NCBI GenBank assembly: GCA_037178975.1 | Contig: JASJZH010000005.1 | Span: 1,116,001 to 1,180,000, forward strand | Origin: Oscheius tipulae | Taxonomy: Eukaryota; Nematoda; Chromadorea; Rhabditida; Rhabditidae | Length of the DNA stretch: 64,000 nt | Reading direction: 5' to 3' | In this document: in pieces, positions 55,013-64,000 of the stretch | How positions within the stretch are numbered: the first letter of the stretch is position 1 | Layout of the letters: every line of letters begins with the position of its first letter | Notes under the pieces: model-generated | Database searches by the model: none | Told to the model about the DNA's origin: nothing | Seen by the model: only the letters and a program-made list of their open reading frames with translations | Program-made: the position numbers and the translations under genes

Positions 55013-55300
55013 TAACGTGCTCTATATCCCACTAGAATAGCCGCAACTTCGTTGTGAAGGTTTCTTCGCGCAATCTGTAGAGGAGTATTATTGAAATCGT
55101 TCGCACTATTAAGATTGGCGCTAGCTTGAAGGAGAAACTTCACCATATCAATGTGACCATCCCGGCAGCAAAATGAAGAGGAGTACTGCCGGTCACAGTG
55201 ATCGATCGGATAGCTCCATGATGAAGGAGAAGCTTGATCATGTCAACATGACCATTTTGGACTGAATCCACTGGCTGTAGGTCATGCGAGGGTGAAACAT
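55013..55300 (-). pseudogene. Ankyrin gene 3' fragment
   Basis: QNGHVDMIKLLLHHGA and GSTPLHFAA, then after a frame break KFLLQASANLNSAN...TPLQIARRN and a stop near 55013. These are the end repeats of the same family as the 12-16 kb and 56.5 kb genes. About 90 codons remain. Confidence 0.7.
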
Positions 55301-56483
55301 AAAATGGTTGAGAAACTTTGAAAACATACCAAACTTTAGATACTCTCTCTGAATTCAGTTCTGGTTCAATTTTTTGTACAAAAACTATTATTGAGTCAGA
55401 AAAGTTCAATTGTTCATAGGGCAGACGGATATTATAAGAAGATAGTCTATTGTGAATTGAGAGTCTGTATGCGTCTATCCTACGATATATTACCGTTCAC
55501 TAATAGTTCGAATACTAGTTTATTGGTTGGGGTATAGAGAGATATAGGAGGTGGTACATAATTACAGCGAGGAAGCCACACACTTACATACGAACACGCG
55601 AGCGCACGAGTCAAAGGGTCCTCCTCTTGGAGGCGGGGAATCTGGTCAAAAGGGCGGGAGCGACATCAATTATTTACAATAAAAGTGAAACACAAGATAT
55701 GAATAATGCGGTCACCAGTCGAGGAGCTTTACCAAAGTGATGAAATATTGTGTATGATACTTGTGACATAGTTGTGTAACTGTAGAAACGTATGTTTCAC
55801 CAAAGTTTTATATTAGTTTTTATTTCACAATACCAAGACCACTTGTTCGTCGCTCTACAAGACGGTCATCCTAGCTTGTGTGGAGCACGATGGCTGCTAT
55901 GACAGGGCCAACAAGCTTCTCAATTTTAAACATTGAAGATGTCGGAAACCCAGGAATAGAAGACCTTTGCTGTCGTTTCGAACGCTTCGTTATACAGTAC
56001 ATACATGTTACAATTGGCCGAGCTTGCACGAGCCCCTTTTTGCCTATCATTCTGTACTACCAATTCGAGAATACTGTGACAGTATTTCTTACATGCTGAG
56101 ACATTGGCAACTTCTTCAAAATAATCGGAACGTGGGTCTCCGACGTCTTCAATGCTTAAAATTGTGAATGCGGATCTGGAGACGCGAGCACAAACAGTTT
56201 AGTGAATTCTGTCAAAAAGACGACTGTCTCTATCTGTCTCTCTTTTTGATTGGAAACATCAGTGTCCCCTTACGTGGAAATACCACATACTCTGTCAATA
56301 AAGTTCGAAAGCCTTTTGGACAATTCTAGGGAGCCAATTAAGTTGAAAAAAAAACCTCGACTCTTTCTATAAGGTAACTGATTAGTCGAGAGTAGAAAAA
56401 CATGGATAAAACCATGAAGATATACACAATGATGATTTTTATTTGAAGCTCAATTCATTCAACCGTTGTTGGATGTTTGTTGT
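55301..56483. other. Interval with no recognised gene
   Basis: Contains a short third piece of the duplicated cassette (about 55885-55915, GTGGAGCACGATGGCTGCTA). No exon is supported. Confidence 0.45.
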
Positions 56484-58130
56484 CTAAAGGGCTCCATATT
56501 TCACTAGAATGCCCACTATTTCGTTGTGACCACCTGATCGAGCAAACTGTAGAGGAGTCTCGTTGTCCGTGGTGGTACTTTTAGGATTGGCGCCAGCTTG
56601 TAGGAGAAGAGTTACAATGTCAATGTTTCCTTTAAAACTGGCAAGGTGCAGTGCTGACCGAAGATTGATACAACGGACGTCTACATTGGCTCCATATTGG
56701 ATGAGAACTTTAACAACATCGGCGTGGTTAGCTTGCGTAGCGAAATATAGTGGAGTTGAACCATATCTGTCTGTCGTGTCCGGATTAGCACCACGTTCAA
56801 GGAGATAGGTGACGCAGTTGATCGCACCATTAAAGCAAGCGAAGTGAAGAGGAGACCTTCCATTTTTATCGGTGACTTCGATCGGAGCCCTGTATCGAAG
56901 TAATAATTTGACTACGTTGATCATGTTATTAATGCAAGCGATATGAAGAGGAGTACGTCCGTCGGGATCACAAGCATTAGTATCAGCATTCTCGTCGAGT
57001 AAAAGTTTCACCATTTGTTCGTGTCCACCCTGGGCAGCAAAGTGAAGAGGAGTACTGCCGGTCACAGTTTCGGCATCTATCGGTGCGCGATGCTTGAGCA
57101 GGGTCCTGGCACATTCAATGTGATTATGTTTAGCAGCAAAATGTAAAGGAGTCCACCCATTATTATCTTTTGAGGAGACCGAAGCTCCTATATTGATGAG
57201 CATTTCCACGAACATATGATGTCCATAATGAGCAGCAAAGTGCAGCGGAGTGGCGTGATCGTTTTCTCCACTGTCGACGATAGCTCCGTGTTGGATTAGA
57301 AACTTGGCCATTTCAGCAATTGAATCCAGCAGTTTCTCATTTTCCTGACTAGCGGCAATGTTCAGTGAGGTGTAGAGGTCATTGTCGCGCCTGTCGATAG
57401 TAGCTCCATGTTGACGGAGAAGCTTGATCATGTTGGCGATTGAATCAAGCGATTGAGCTAGTTTCTCATTTCCCTTACGAACGACATTTTGAAGGTCAGC
57501 AATGTTGGAAGTAGTGAACTTGCTGTCATCCTTTGTGTCATGGTCACCGCTCTTAAAACGTTTCCTGAAATCTTTTTTCTAAGCAAACCGACCGTATCCA
57601 CGTTTTTAATAAAAAATTCAAAGGCTTGTTGGACTTCTTGGGATTCAGCGCTGATTACTTCCTTCAGCACAGGCCATTTCTTCTGATCAATCAAGAGATC
57701 GACAACTGCTCGTCGAGGGACAGGAAGGAGATCACGAAAGTCGGTGGGTTCCTGATAGGTTATGGTATTGACTCCTTTATCAATCGGCGATTGTGTCAGT
57801 TTCTCATCTCTCTGACGAACAGCATTGTGAATATCAGCAATGTCGTAAATAGTGAACTTGCTCTCATCCTTTGTGTCCTCTTCCTTCTCATCGTCTACTC
57901 CATGGACCAACTCCAACTGCAGCAAATCTACTCCCTTTCCTCTCGTTTCCTCAAACGGTAGCTGCGGGTCATCGTTCTTAAAACGTTTTCTGGAATGTAT
58001 TTTCTAAGCAGACCCACTTTATCCATGCTTTTAATAAAAACTTTAAAGGCCTGTTGGACTTCTTGAGATTCAGCGCTGATGAATTCCTTCAGCACAGGAA
58101 GGAGATTACGGAAGTCGGTGGGTTCCTAAA
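56484..58130 (-). CDS. Ankyrin-repeat protein with family N-terminal module
   Basis: The 3' exon (57431-56484) holds about nine intact ankyrin repeats, ending LQFARSGGHNEIVGILVKYG and a stop at 56484. Upstream sequence has the N-terminal module twice: KFTIYDIADIHNAVRQRDEK at about 57.83 kb and a second copy near 57.50 kb; between them is a non-ankyrin region (TDFRDLLPVPRRAVVDLLID; VISAESQEVQQAFEFFIKN). Part of that region is repeated again at 57.97-58.13 kb. The pieces are in different frames and need introns or have decayed; I cannot fix the start. Members of this family probably consist of the module, the LLPVPR region and then a variable ankyrin array. Confidence 0.6.
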
Positions 58131-58701
58131 AAGGGGTAGCTATCAAACAGTTGAATGACTTTTCGGCCTATATACTATGGCTTTTCAGGTAATATTACGC
58201 TTTTCTTTTTTTCCAAAAATTTGCCTGTCTGTCTGTGTCCTCCTCTCAACCCTCTTCCTACTCATCAAGCCCATTTCCTTATCCTTTGAACCTCCTTCCT
58301 ATTTTCTAACCGACTTCCGACATTTTTATCCCACTTTATATTGCTTGCACTCACCCTCTTATCTATTGAACTTTCCATCCTGTAAGCCCACTTTCACCTT
58401 TTGAACCCTCTTCCCTTCCGTTATATCCCACTTCCTATCTTATGAATCTACTCCCAATTCTTTGAACCCGTTTCCTATCTCTCAAACCCCCCTCTCCTTT
58501 AGAGAGGCTCAATGACGGTGATTACCTGATTACTTTGATGTTTACCCGATTTCTATTCCCTTATGTCAACCTTGGTCTCTTTTCCTCTCACTTCATCCTG
58601 TTCGCATGTTTTCACTTCAGCTACCTTGACAGAAGCAACATTCTCCCAAAGAAAGAAGAAGCTATCCCCAAACTGACTCGACTTGCAAACAATAAGTGTG
58701 C
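58131..58701. other. Interval with no recognised gene
   Basis: Pyrimidine-rich, with many CTTCCTAT/CCTTTGAA-like units at 58250-58500. No exon supported. Confidence 0.45.
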
Positions 58702-59069
58702 GCACAAAGTAGTGCACACTAACTGCAATATTGGCTCTATACAGACACACAGACAGACAGAGACGTGAGGACAATTTAAAATAAATACCATGGCAATGCC
58801 CGGCTACTTCCCTTCTTCGTGTAAAATAAGAGTCTGTTTTGACGTGACTGATCAGTCGAATACTCTGAAATTTCAGAGAGATAACCAGCCAGAGAGACAG
58901 AAGGACAGTAAGACAGCTAACAGAGTCAAAGTGGCGAGAAGAAAAAGTCAGAGACAGCGAGATAAACAGAGAGAAAGTTTCCTTTTTATCAACTTCTACT
59001 CTAGCCTTGAAGGCTTTCAAACTTTTAACTACTTTCAACTGCTCATTCTTTTCCTAACTTAAAGCGAGT

Positions 59070-60038
59070 GTCCGGACCCTTTTCTAGTTCGCGAAAGTTA
59101 AAATTCAGGTAATTTGACAAGTCGTAGCAAGTCGAGATAGCACTGGCTTTCAGTTTCTGCAACTTATTCGAGCTGCCTTTTTGAGTCAGAAATGAGACGT
59201 AACATTAGTTTCGAAGTACCATATCAAGTGAAAACTGTTCCACAGGTAAAAACGAGACAACCTCATTTCATAAGAGTATTTTTAAAAAATATTATGGGTG
59301 CAAAACTCTAGTCTGTGAAGTGCAAACTTTAAAGCGGGCGCGCTTCACACTTTTAGATCGAGAGTATTTTTATCGAATTTCTCGTGTTCTAAAACCCTTG
59401 AAGCGAGTGCCCGGACTTTTTTTTTGACTATGTGTTCTGATATGGGTCTTGTAGAGAAAAACGCGCTGATTACGGAGGTGTACCTCTTTTTTGTTTTATC
59501 ATCGATGATCACCAACATAGAAGCCCGCAAAGTTGCTACTACAGAACAAAAGTTACCATTTGCCGAGAAGCTTTCTCGGCAGTACTTGTCTCGACAAGTC
59601 ACGTGCTTTTTGGCAAGTCAAGGCTAGTTTCAGAAAAAAGAATAATCAGTCGAAATTGTTGCTTCTGGTAGCATGTTGCTCCTTTATTTCTAGACAACTA
59701 CTCGGAATAGAAGTTGAATGCATCCTAATTGCTTCAGAAACGAATCTATCCTGGTCTAGGGCGTTAAGTAATCTCCTCCACAGTTTGCACTTCATAGACT
59801 AGAGTTTTGCACCCATAATATTTTTTAAAGACTCTTAAGAAATGAGGTTGTCTCGTTTTTACCTGTGGAACAGTTTCCGCTTGATATGGTACTTCGAAAC
59901 TAATGTTACGTCTCATTTCTGACTCAAAAAGGCAGCTCGAATAAGTTGCAGAAACTGAAAGCCAGTGCTATCTCGACTTGCTACGACTTGTCAAATTACC
60001 TGAATTTTAACTTTTGCGAACTAGAAAAGGGTCCGGAC
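59070..60038. mobile_element. Foldback element inserted in duplication copy 2
   Basis: Inverted arms of about 265 bp (59070-59335 and 59775-60038), starting GTCCGGACCCTTTTCTAG. Copy 1 of the duplication has an empty site at 26637-26642, so this is a real insertion after the duplication. The 440 bp centre has an 85-codon minus-strand frame (59602-59345: KYCRESFSANGNFCSVVATL...) of unknown type that does not look like a transposase. Confidence 0.75.
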
Positions 60039-60299
60039 AAGAAACGGCGCTGAAATAAAACACGTGAAAAATAGATAACCAGTAGCGCCGTCTACAGACG
60101 GCAGAGCCGGCTGGTGCTTCAATTAAAATCGAAATAGATTCTTAGCCGCATTCCTACTAAAGAGGATCTAAAGTTCTGGAAGCACGAAAGGAAAGAGCGG
60201 AGATTCTGTTGTAAGTAGAGTTGGAGGGCGGCTGATAAGAGACGAGCAAGGACAGAGCTCGCGAGATAGAAGAGACTTCTTGTTCAGCTAGGGCTGGGC

Positions 60300-60750
60300 G
60301 GAGGTGATAATTTCTTAGTGACGAGAAATTGAAGATAAAGTATTTAAGACAGAGAGGCAAATATTTATTTGTCATCACTGACTCTGCCCATCTCTGTCAT
60401 CGGCCTGGTCATGACAAAAACAATCTGCCTCAACTGTTCACTCTCAGGTCTCTTCTGTCTTGTGAGGTGGCAATTTAGCTACCTGTTCAAAGAGTCTGAA
60501 ACTGCATTTGACAATTTCTGTTGCCACTTTACCTGAAAGTCTCATTCACACTATGCTGCCAACTCGTATCGTAAGCCTCTAGAAGAAACTTGGTCTCACC
60601 GGCATCGTAGAAGGTCTCTCGGGCATGATTGAAACAGAATATGACATACCTGACAAAAATATGGAAATGTGTGAAGAGCTCATTCAGACAGAACCGGAGA
60701 GGCACTCTTAGTCTTTGTTCATTCGGCTTGAGCAGGATATGGATAGCGTG
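60300..60750 (-). pseudogene. Broken paralogue of the 26.9 kb gene
   Basis: The nucleotide match to 26940-27450 is clear (for example CATCTCTGTCATCGGCCTGG), but the centre, about 150 bp, is deleted and the frame is interrupted several times. Confidence 0.7.
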
Positions 60751-60830
60751 GATTTCTATTCAAAACTCCTGTTTATAGCAGACAGTTGGCTTACTGGTAG
60801 TTAGGTAGGCCTTGAGTTTCTCATAAGTTG

Positions 60831-61296
60831 AAAGCCAGAGTTAGTACGGGTGTGACTTCATCACCTCTCTTACTTTTGTACACGAATGCGCGACATCCGT
60901 ACAATCGTAACATCTTTCCTCTTCACTCTGATTGATTGTTTGTTTGCAGGTAATTCTTCTCGATCTTAGCTAAAAAGTAAACTTTGAGAGAACTTACTAT
61001 CAGCCTCTGTCTCACTGTCTTACTGTCTCTTTGCCTCTGTCTCTCACTTTTAATCTTCCAAGTAGTTCGACTTCTGGGTGGAAACACTCGTGCTGACTAC
61101 CGTCGTGCTGTCCAACACATCTCCCAAAGCCGTCCTCAGCGGAACTTGCGAATCGTTTTCGATGTCTCGATCCTTCTCCTGTTCCCATTGATGACTTGTA
61201 GCAGCAGAAGAGTTAGTCGCATGGTGTTGAATAGCAAAATTTTACAAAAAGTTTATTATTGCTGTTGCACAATTATTCCCGGAAAAATACAGTAAT
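60831..61296. other. Interval with no recognised gene
   Basis: Includes a CTGTCTCACTGTCT-type tract at 61000-61050. A plus-strand frame after it (VRLLGGNTRADYRRAVQHIS) begins at an acceptor-like site but has no family match I know. Confidence 0.4.
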
Positions 61297-63253
61297 TTAC
61301 AAGTCCTTCAGGTCCTTGTGCTGAGTGTCTCTCTCACTGACAATAATCTTATCCTGGTCCATTATGGGCCAAGCGACGGAGATGTCAGTGTCGAAGGGGT
61401 TGATACCTGAAAGTCACTGTCACTGTCTTTTGTGATCCCTAGACTGTCACTCACCGAATTCAGTTTTCGGATCATAGACCCCTGTGCACTTGTAGGTCAC
61501 ATGAGCCCCCTCGGGAGAAGTGCACTGGAACCCATGAAGAAATCCGTCAGGGATCCAGAAAGCATGCTTGTTTTTGCCGCTCAAGTAGACTCCATGCCAC
61601 TGTCCGTAGGTTGGGCTTCCCTTGCGGAGATCCACAGCAACGTCGAAAATCTCTCCAGAGACCTCAAATGTTTCAGTAGCTCTTTATAGTGACAAATTTT
61701 GAAACGCATTGATGAATCTCTCCTCAGGTTTTCACATCAGGCGGCCCCCCTCGTTCAAACGTGTTTTCGCGCGCATTTTTCAATTCAGCGGGATTTTTTT
61801 ATTTTTCTTCTCGTCACTGAGCTTTTTGTTATTTTCGCCGCTTTCTTTCTCATTTCTGCTATTTTGGCCACTTCTTCTTCCCGCTTGTACCTTCTTAACG
61901 GTTTGTCTAACAGAATATAAGGTAGCAACAACTGGATTGAACAAAAATCATAACGTTCTCGCTGTTTCTTCAGTTTGGATGGTTGCTTTGCTGTATTCCT
62001 CGTTTTTGCAACCTGCCTACGCATTATATTTCCTTCAGGTAGCAGCCGGAAGAACGACACACGGCGTGTTATGCGCACTTTTTCAAACCGGGTGCAAATG
62101 CCGCTCGTTTTCTTAAGTACAGTGTCCTACAGAAAACATGGTTTAAACCGGTTTTGGTGCTGAGTACCGTATACCTTACAGCGGCTGAAGAACTAATTTT
62201 GTCCCGTCCTCAAAATAGGAAATTGGCGCGAGAAAAAGTGGCGACGCCTTTTGCATGCGCGTAACACGCCGTTGACAACGAGAAGCGTCAAGAAGGATCA
62301 CCCGCTGACAAAACAAAATCCTCAACATCATTCGCCTTCATCTCTTCTCATCAACAAGTAAGCGTTTATCTTTGTTCCCTAGATTCACGAATAACCAGCA
62401 GAAATGAGGAAGAAAGCGACGAAAGTAACACAGAGCTCGGTAAAGAGAAGAAAAATAAATGGTTATTTTGAATGACTACAAATCCGTCGAATTGAAAAAT
62501 GCGCGCGAAAAGACGTTTGAACGAGGGGGCCGCCTGCCAAACTATTACTAATTTCCTCATCCAATATTTCACCGTTACCATGAGTCATATTCATTTTAAT
62601 ATAACCCAAAAACCGCATCATTATCATTTTCCCTCCTATCTTTGTTTGTTTTTTGCCGAACATAACAAAAGTTCAAAAATTTCCTGCTTCAACGAATCCA
62701 CATAGCTTTTGCTACTATCCAAAAATACTGCAGTGGAAGTCCATCATCAAATCAAACAAAATTAAAAACTTATTATTGCTTGGGCATCAGGGTTAAAAAG
62801 CTACAAACCCCCACAATTTGTGTCAGGATTGGTTTTCTCTTCACGGCCCGTTCTGGCGGGCGGCTGTTGGAGAGTAGTGGCTTGTCGCGGGTTACGAGAT
62901 AATACGGGTGCGAGTCGGGGGAACAGAGAGACTTGGACAAGAGGATTCTGATTGTTTATAAGGGTCTTTTTTGTCATTTTTCGTGGAACGTTCACTATTT
63001 TTGATACAGAGAGACAGAGACAGAGTGACAGAGTTAATAGACCTACCACAGAGACCAACTTCCCCATTCCTGGCTGAGTATGGAGACCCCTGACCACTCC
63101 GAAACGAGAGAATGAATGATTGTCCTGAAAACTGAGAATACGGATGAGAAAAGACAGCCGGACCTGCTTGAAGTCCTCCTTGAAGTTGAGCTCCTTCTCC
63201 CACTCAACCACGTTGAAGGTCTCAGAGAAGAAACCGCGGTCGTCGGGGAAGAC
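61297..63253 (-). CDS. rml-3: dTDP-4-dehydrorhamnose 3,5-epimerase (RmlC-like)
   Basis: Exons 63253-63164, 63124-63047, 61662-61455 and 61406-61297 join in frame to about 160 codons. Motifs in order: VFPDDRGFFSETFN, QDNHSFSRFGVVRGLHTQ (catalytic His), GEIFDVAVDLRKGSPTYGQW, FWIPDGFLHGF and TYKCTGVYDP (the Tyr region), ending DQDKIIVSERDTQ and a stop at 61299-61297. It converts dTDP-4-keto-6-deoxyglucose to the L-configured precursor of dTDP-rhamnose, a cytosolic step that nematodes have (RML-3 in C. elegans). The usual length is about 185 residues; roughly the first 20-25 residues are on an exon I cannot identify upstream of 63253. The third intron is 1.4 kb and carries a TIR element; other introns are about 40-50 bp. 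The introns show it is a nuclear eukaryotic gene, not a bacterial contaminant. Confidence 0.88.
61738..62536. mobile_element. TIR element in the large intron of the epimerase gene
   Basis: Ends CAGGCGGCCCCCCTCGTTCA and its complement; arms of about 170 bp with a few differences, including TTTTCGCGCGCATTTTTCAA. Length about 800 bp. No transposase frame is recognisable, so it is non-autonomous. Confidence 0.75.
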
Positions 63254-63403
63254 CTGAACTTTTTGTAGTGAAGTAACTTAATGGAGAAAAATTGATCCGA
63301 CCCATTCTCCTCCCACAAGGCAATCAATGAAATCTTAGACCTTTAGAGATGAGCTTCTTCTATTCTATTTCACTTTTTATCTGTTAGAGGTAACACGGTT
63401 GTC

Positions 63404-63690
63404 AGTGATAAATCATCCGTAGAGGCTTGTATTTTATGAGCTTCGCCTGAAATATGTGGACGATCCAAAGCGCGGTTAATTGCATCTTACACTCCTGCAA
63501 CACCTTTATCTTGAAACTTTGTTCTGGACATTTTGTCAAAGTCATCGGATCTTTTCCGGAACAGTACACATGGTTGAGGTGCACAGCTTTGTACTTTTTA
63601 TGTTTCATGTCCTGCAATAGTCTTGACCAGCCTTCAGCTTATGCTGTTGAGCAGTGTCTGATTTCGAAACATTTCAAAGATGTTTATGAA
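63404..63690 (-). CDS. Possible exon of an unidentified gene
   Basis: An open frame (MKHKKYKAVHLNHVYCSGKD then KCPEQSFKIKVLQECKMQL) after an acceptor-like TTGCAG at about 63611, with a possible donor after VHIFQ near 63447. It has four Cys and a basic start. It could be a separate gene or the missing 5' part of something, but it does not resemble the epimerase N-terminus. Confidence 0.3.
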
Positions 63691-63702
63691 AAAGTAAGTT
63701 CC

Positions 63703-63740
63703 CACAATATAATTTTAATAATAATAATAATAGTAATAAC
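63703..63740. repeat. AAT microsatellite
   Basis: ATAATAATAATAATAGTAAT followed by AT-rich sequence. No gene is supported from here to the right edge. Confidence 0.7.
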
Positions 63741-64000
63741 CGCTATATAATTTTGGTACTGATAATTTACTCAAAAAAATAAAACTAAACATGGCAAAAA
63801 GTTTGTTTCACCAGTTCATGAAGAAGCAAATAAGGACTTTGCGCTGATGATGTTGTCAACGGCTTTTCTCAAAAACATATTTCACTCTTTTGTTATAATT
63901 CATTTTAGAAACACTGTATGGTCATCTAGCTGGTTTTTCTCACTATAACAGGTTGGTTTGAAAAGAACAATTTTTTTTGAATAAACATACCGTATTTTCC

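Larger units (their letters stand above)
58702..60830. repeat. Segmental duplication, copy 2
   Basis: Matches 26273-27540 but contains an extra 970 bp foldback element at about 59070-60038. The gene that is open in copy 1 is here (60300-60750, minus) broken by small deletions and stops and has lost its middle part, so it is a pseudogene. Confidence 0.75.

Noticed and set aside
61297-63253. Bacterial origin or contamination for the RmlC-like gene
   Set aside because: It has four spliced exons with nematode-style introns, and dTDP-rhamnose genes are known in nematodes. An ancient transfer cannot be judged from this window.
1-64000. CRISPR array, rRNA operon, prophage or plasmid origin
   Set aside because: No regularly spaced direct repeats of CRISPR type, no rRNA-like blocks, and the coding sequence is intron-bearing and eukaryotic throughout.

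Overview
The window looks like nuclear DNA of a nematode. Introns are short (about 35-60 bp), start with GT and mostly end in TTTCAG. The gene content is nematode-typical: Str-superfamily chemoreceptors, a nuclear-receptor ligand-binding exon, a C6-like secreted protein, a cuticle-collagen remnant, ZYG-11-like LRR/ARM sequence, large ankyrin proteins, and a dTDP-rhamnose epimerase gene with introns. Nothing resembles bacterial operons, CRISPR or rRNA. Most models below are multi-exon, read from frame, splice signals and comparison between paralogues inside the window; species and gene names cannot be fixed without a search.

Layout. 0-3.7 kb: two related small protein tails, a nuclear-receptor fragment and a secreted Cys-rich protein. 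3.9-11.6 kb: three minus-strand chemoreceptor paralogues, each with at least one apparent lesion. 12.1-16.2 kb: a minus-strand ankyrin exon of more than 1,300 codons, capped upstream by foldback elements. 17-21 kb: a TIR transposon with a second transposon inserted in it at a TA, then an RTE-type retrotransposon. 21.8-24.2 kb: a TKL-like kinase and an orphan last exon of a Pin1-type isomerase. 24.5-39.1 kb: a transposon-rich block with four RTE-type copies; one is split by a 2.5 kb Ginger-like element with a TATA target duplication, and a 1.4 kb palindrome carries tRNA-like promoter boxes in both arms.

40.7-54.4 kb: a minus-strand array of a gene family with a long N-terminal region of unknown fold followed by a kinase domain. 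One copy has an intact kinase. The next is a pseudokinase running into a ZYG-11-like LRR/ARM region. A third is a decayed ZYG-11-like ARM region with a remnant 5' exon. A broken collagen gene lies between copies. 54.6-58.1 kb: duplicated ankyrin material including a second ankyrin gene. 58.7-60.8 kb: a degraded second copy of the 26.3-27.5 kb segment, interrupted by a foldback element absent from the first copy. 61.3-63.3 kb: the epimerase gene, with another TIR element in its largest intron.

The functional genes do not form one pathway. The common theme is local duplication and decay of fast-evolving families (chemoreceptors, ankyrins, kinase/ZYG-11-like) shaped by TIR elements. The points most worth testing are the pseudokinase/ZYG-11-like junction, a paralogue-specific intron made mostly of a hairpin, and the tRNA-like palindrome.
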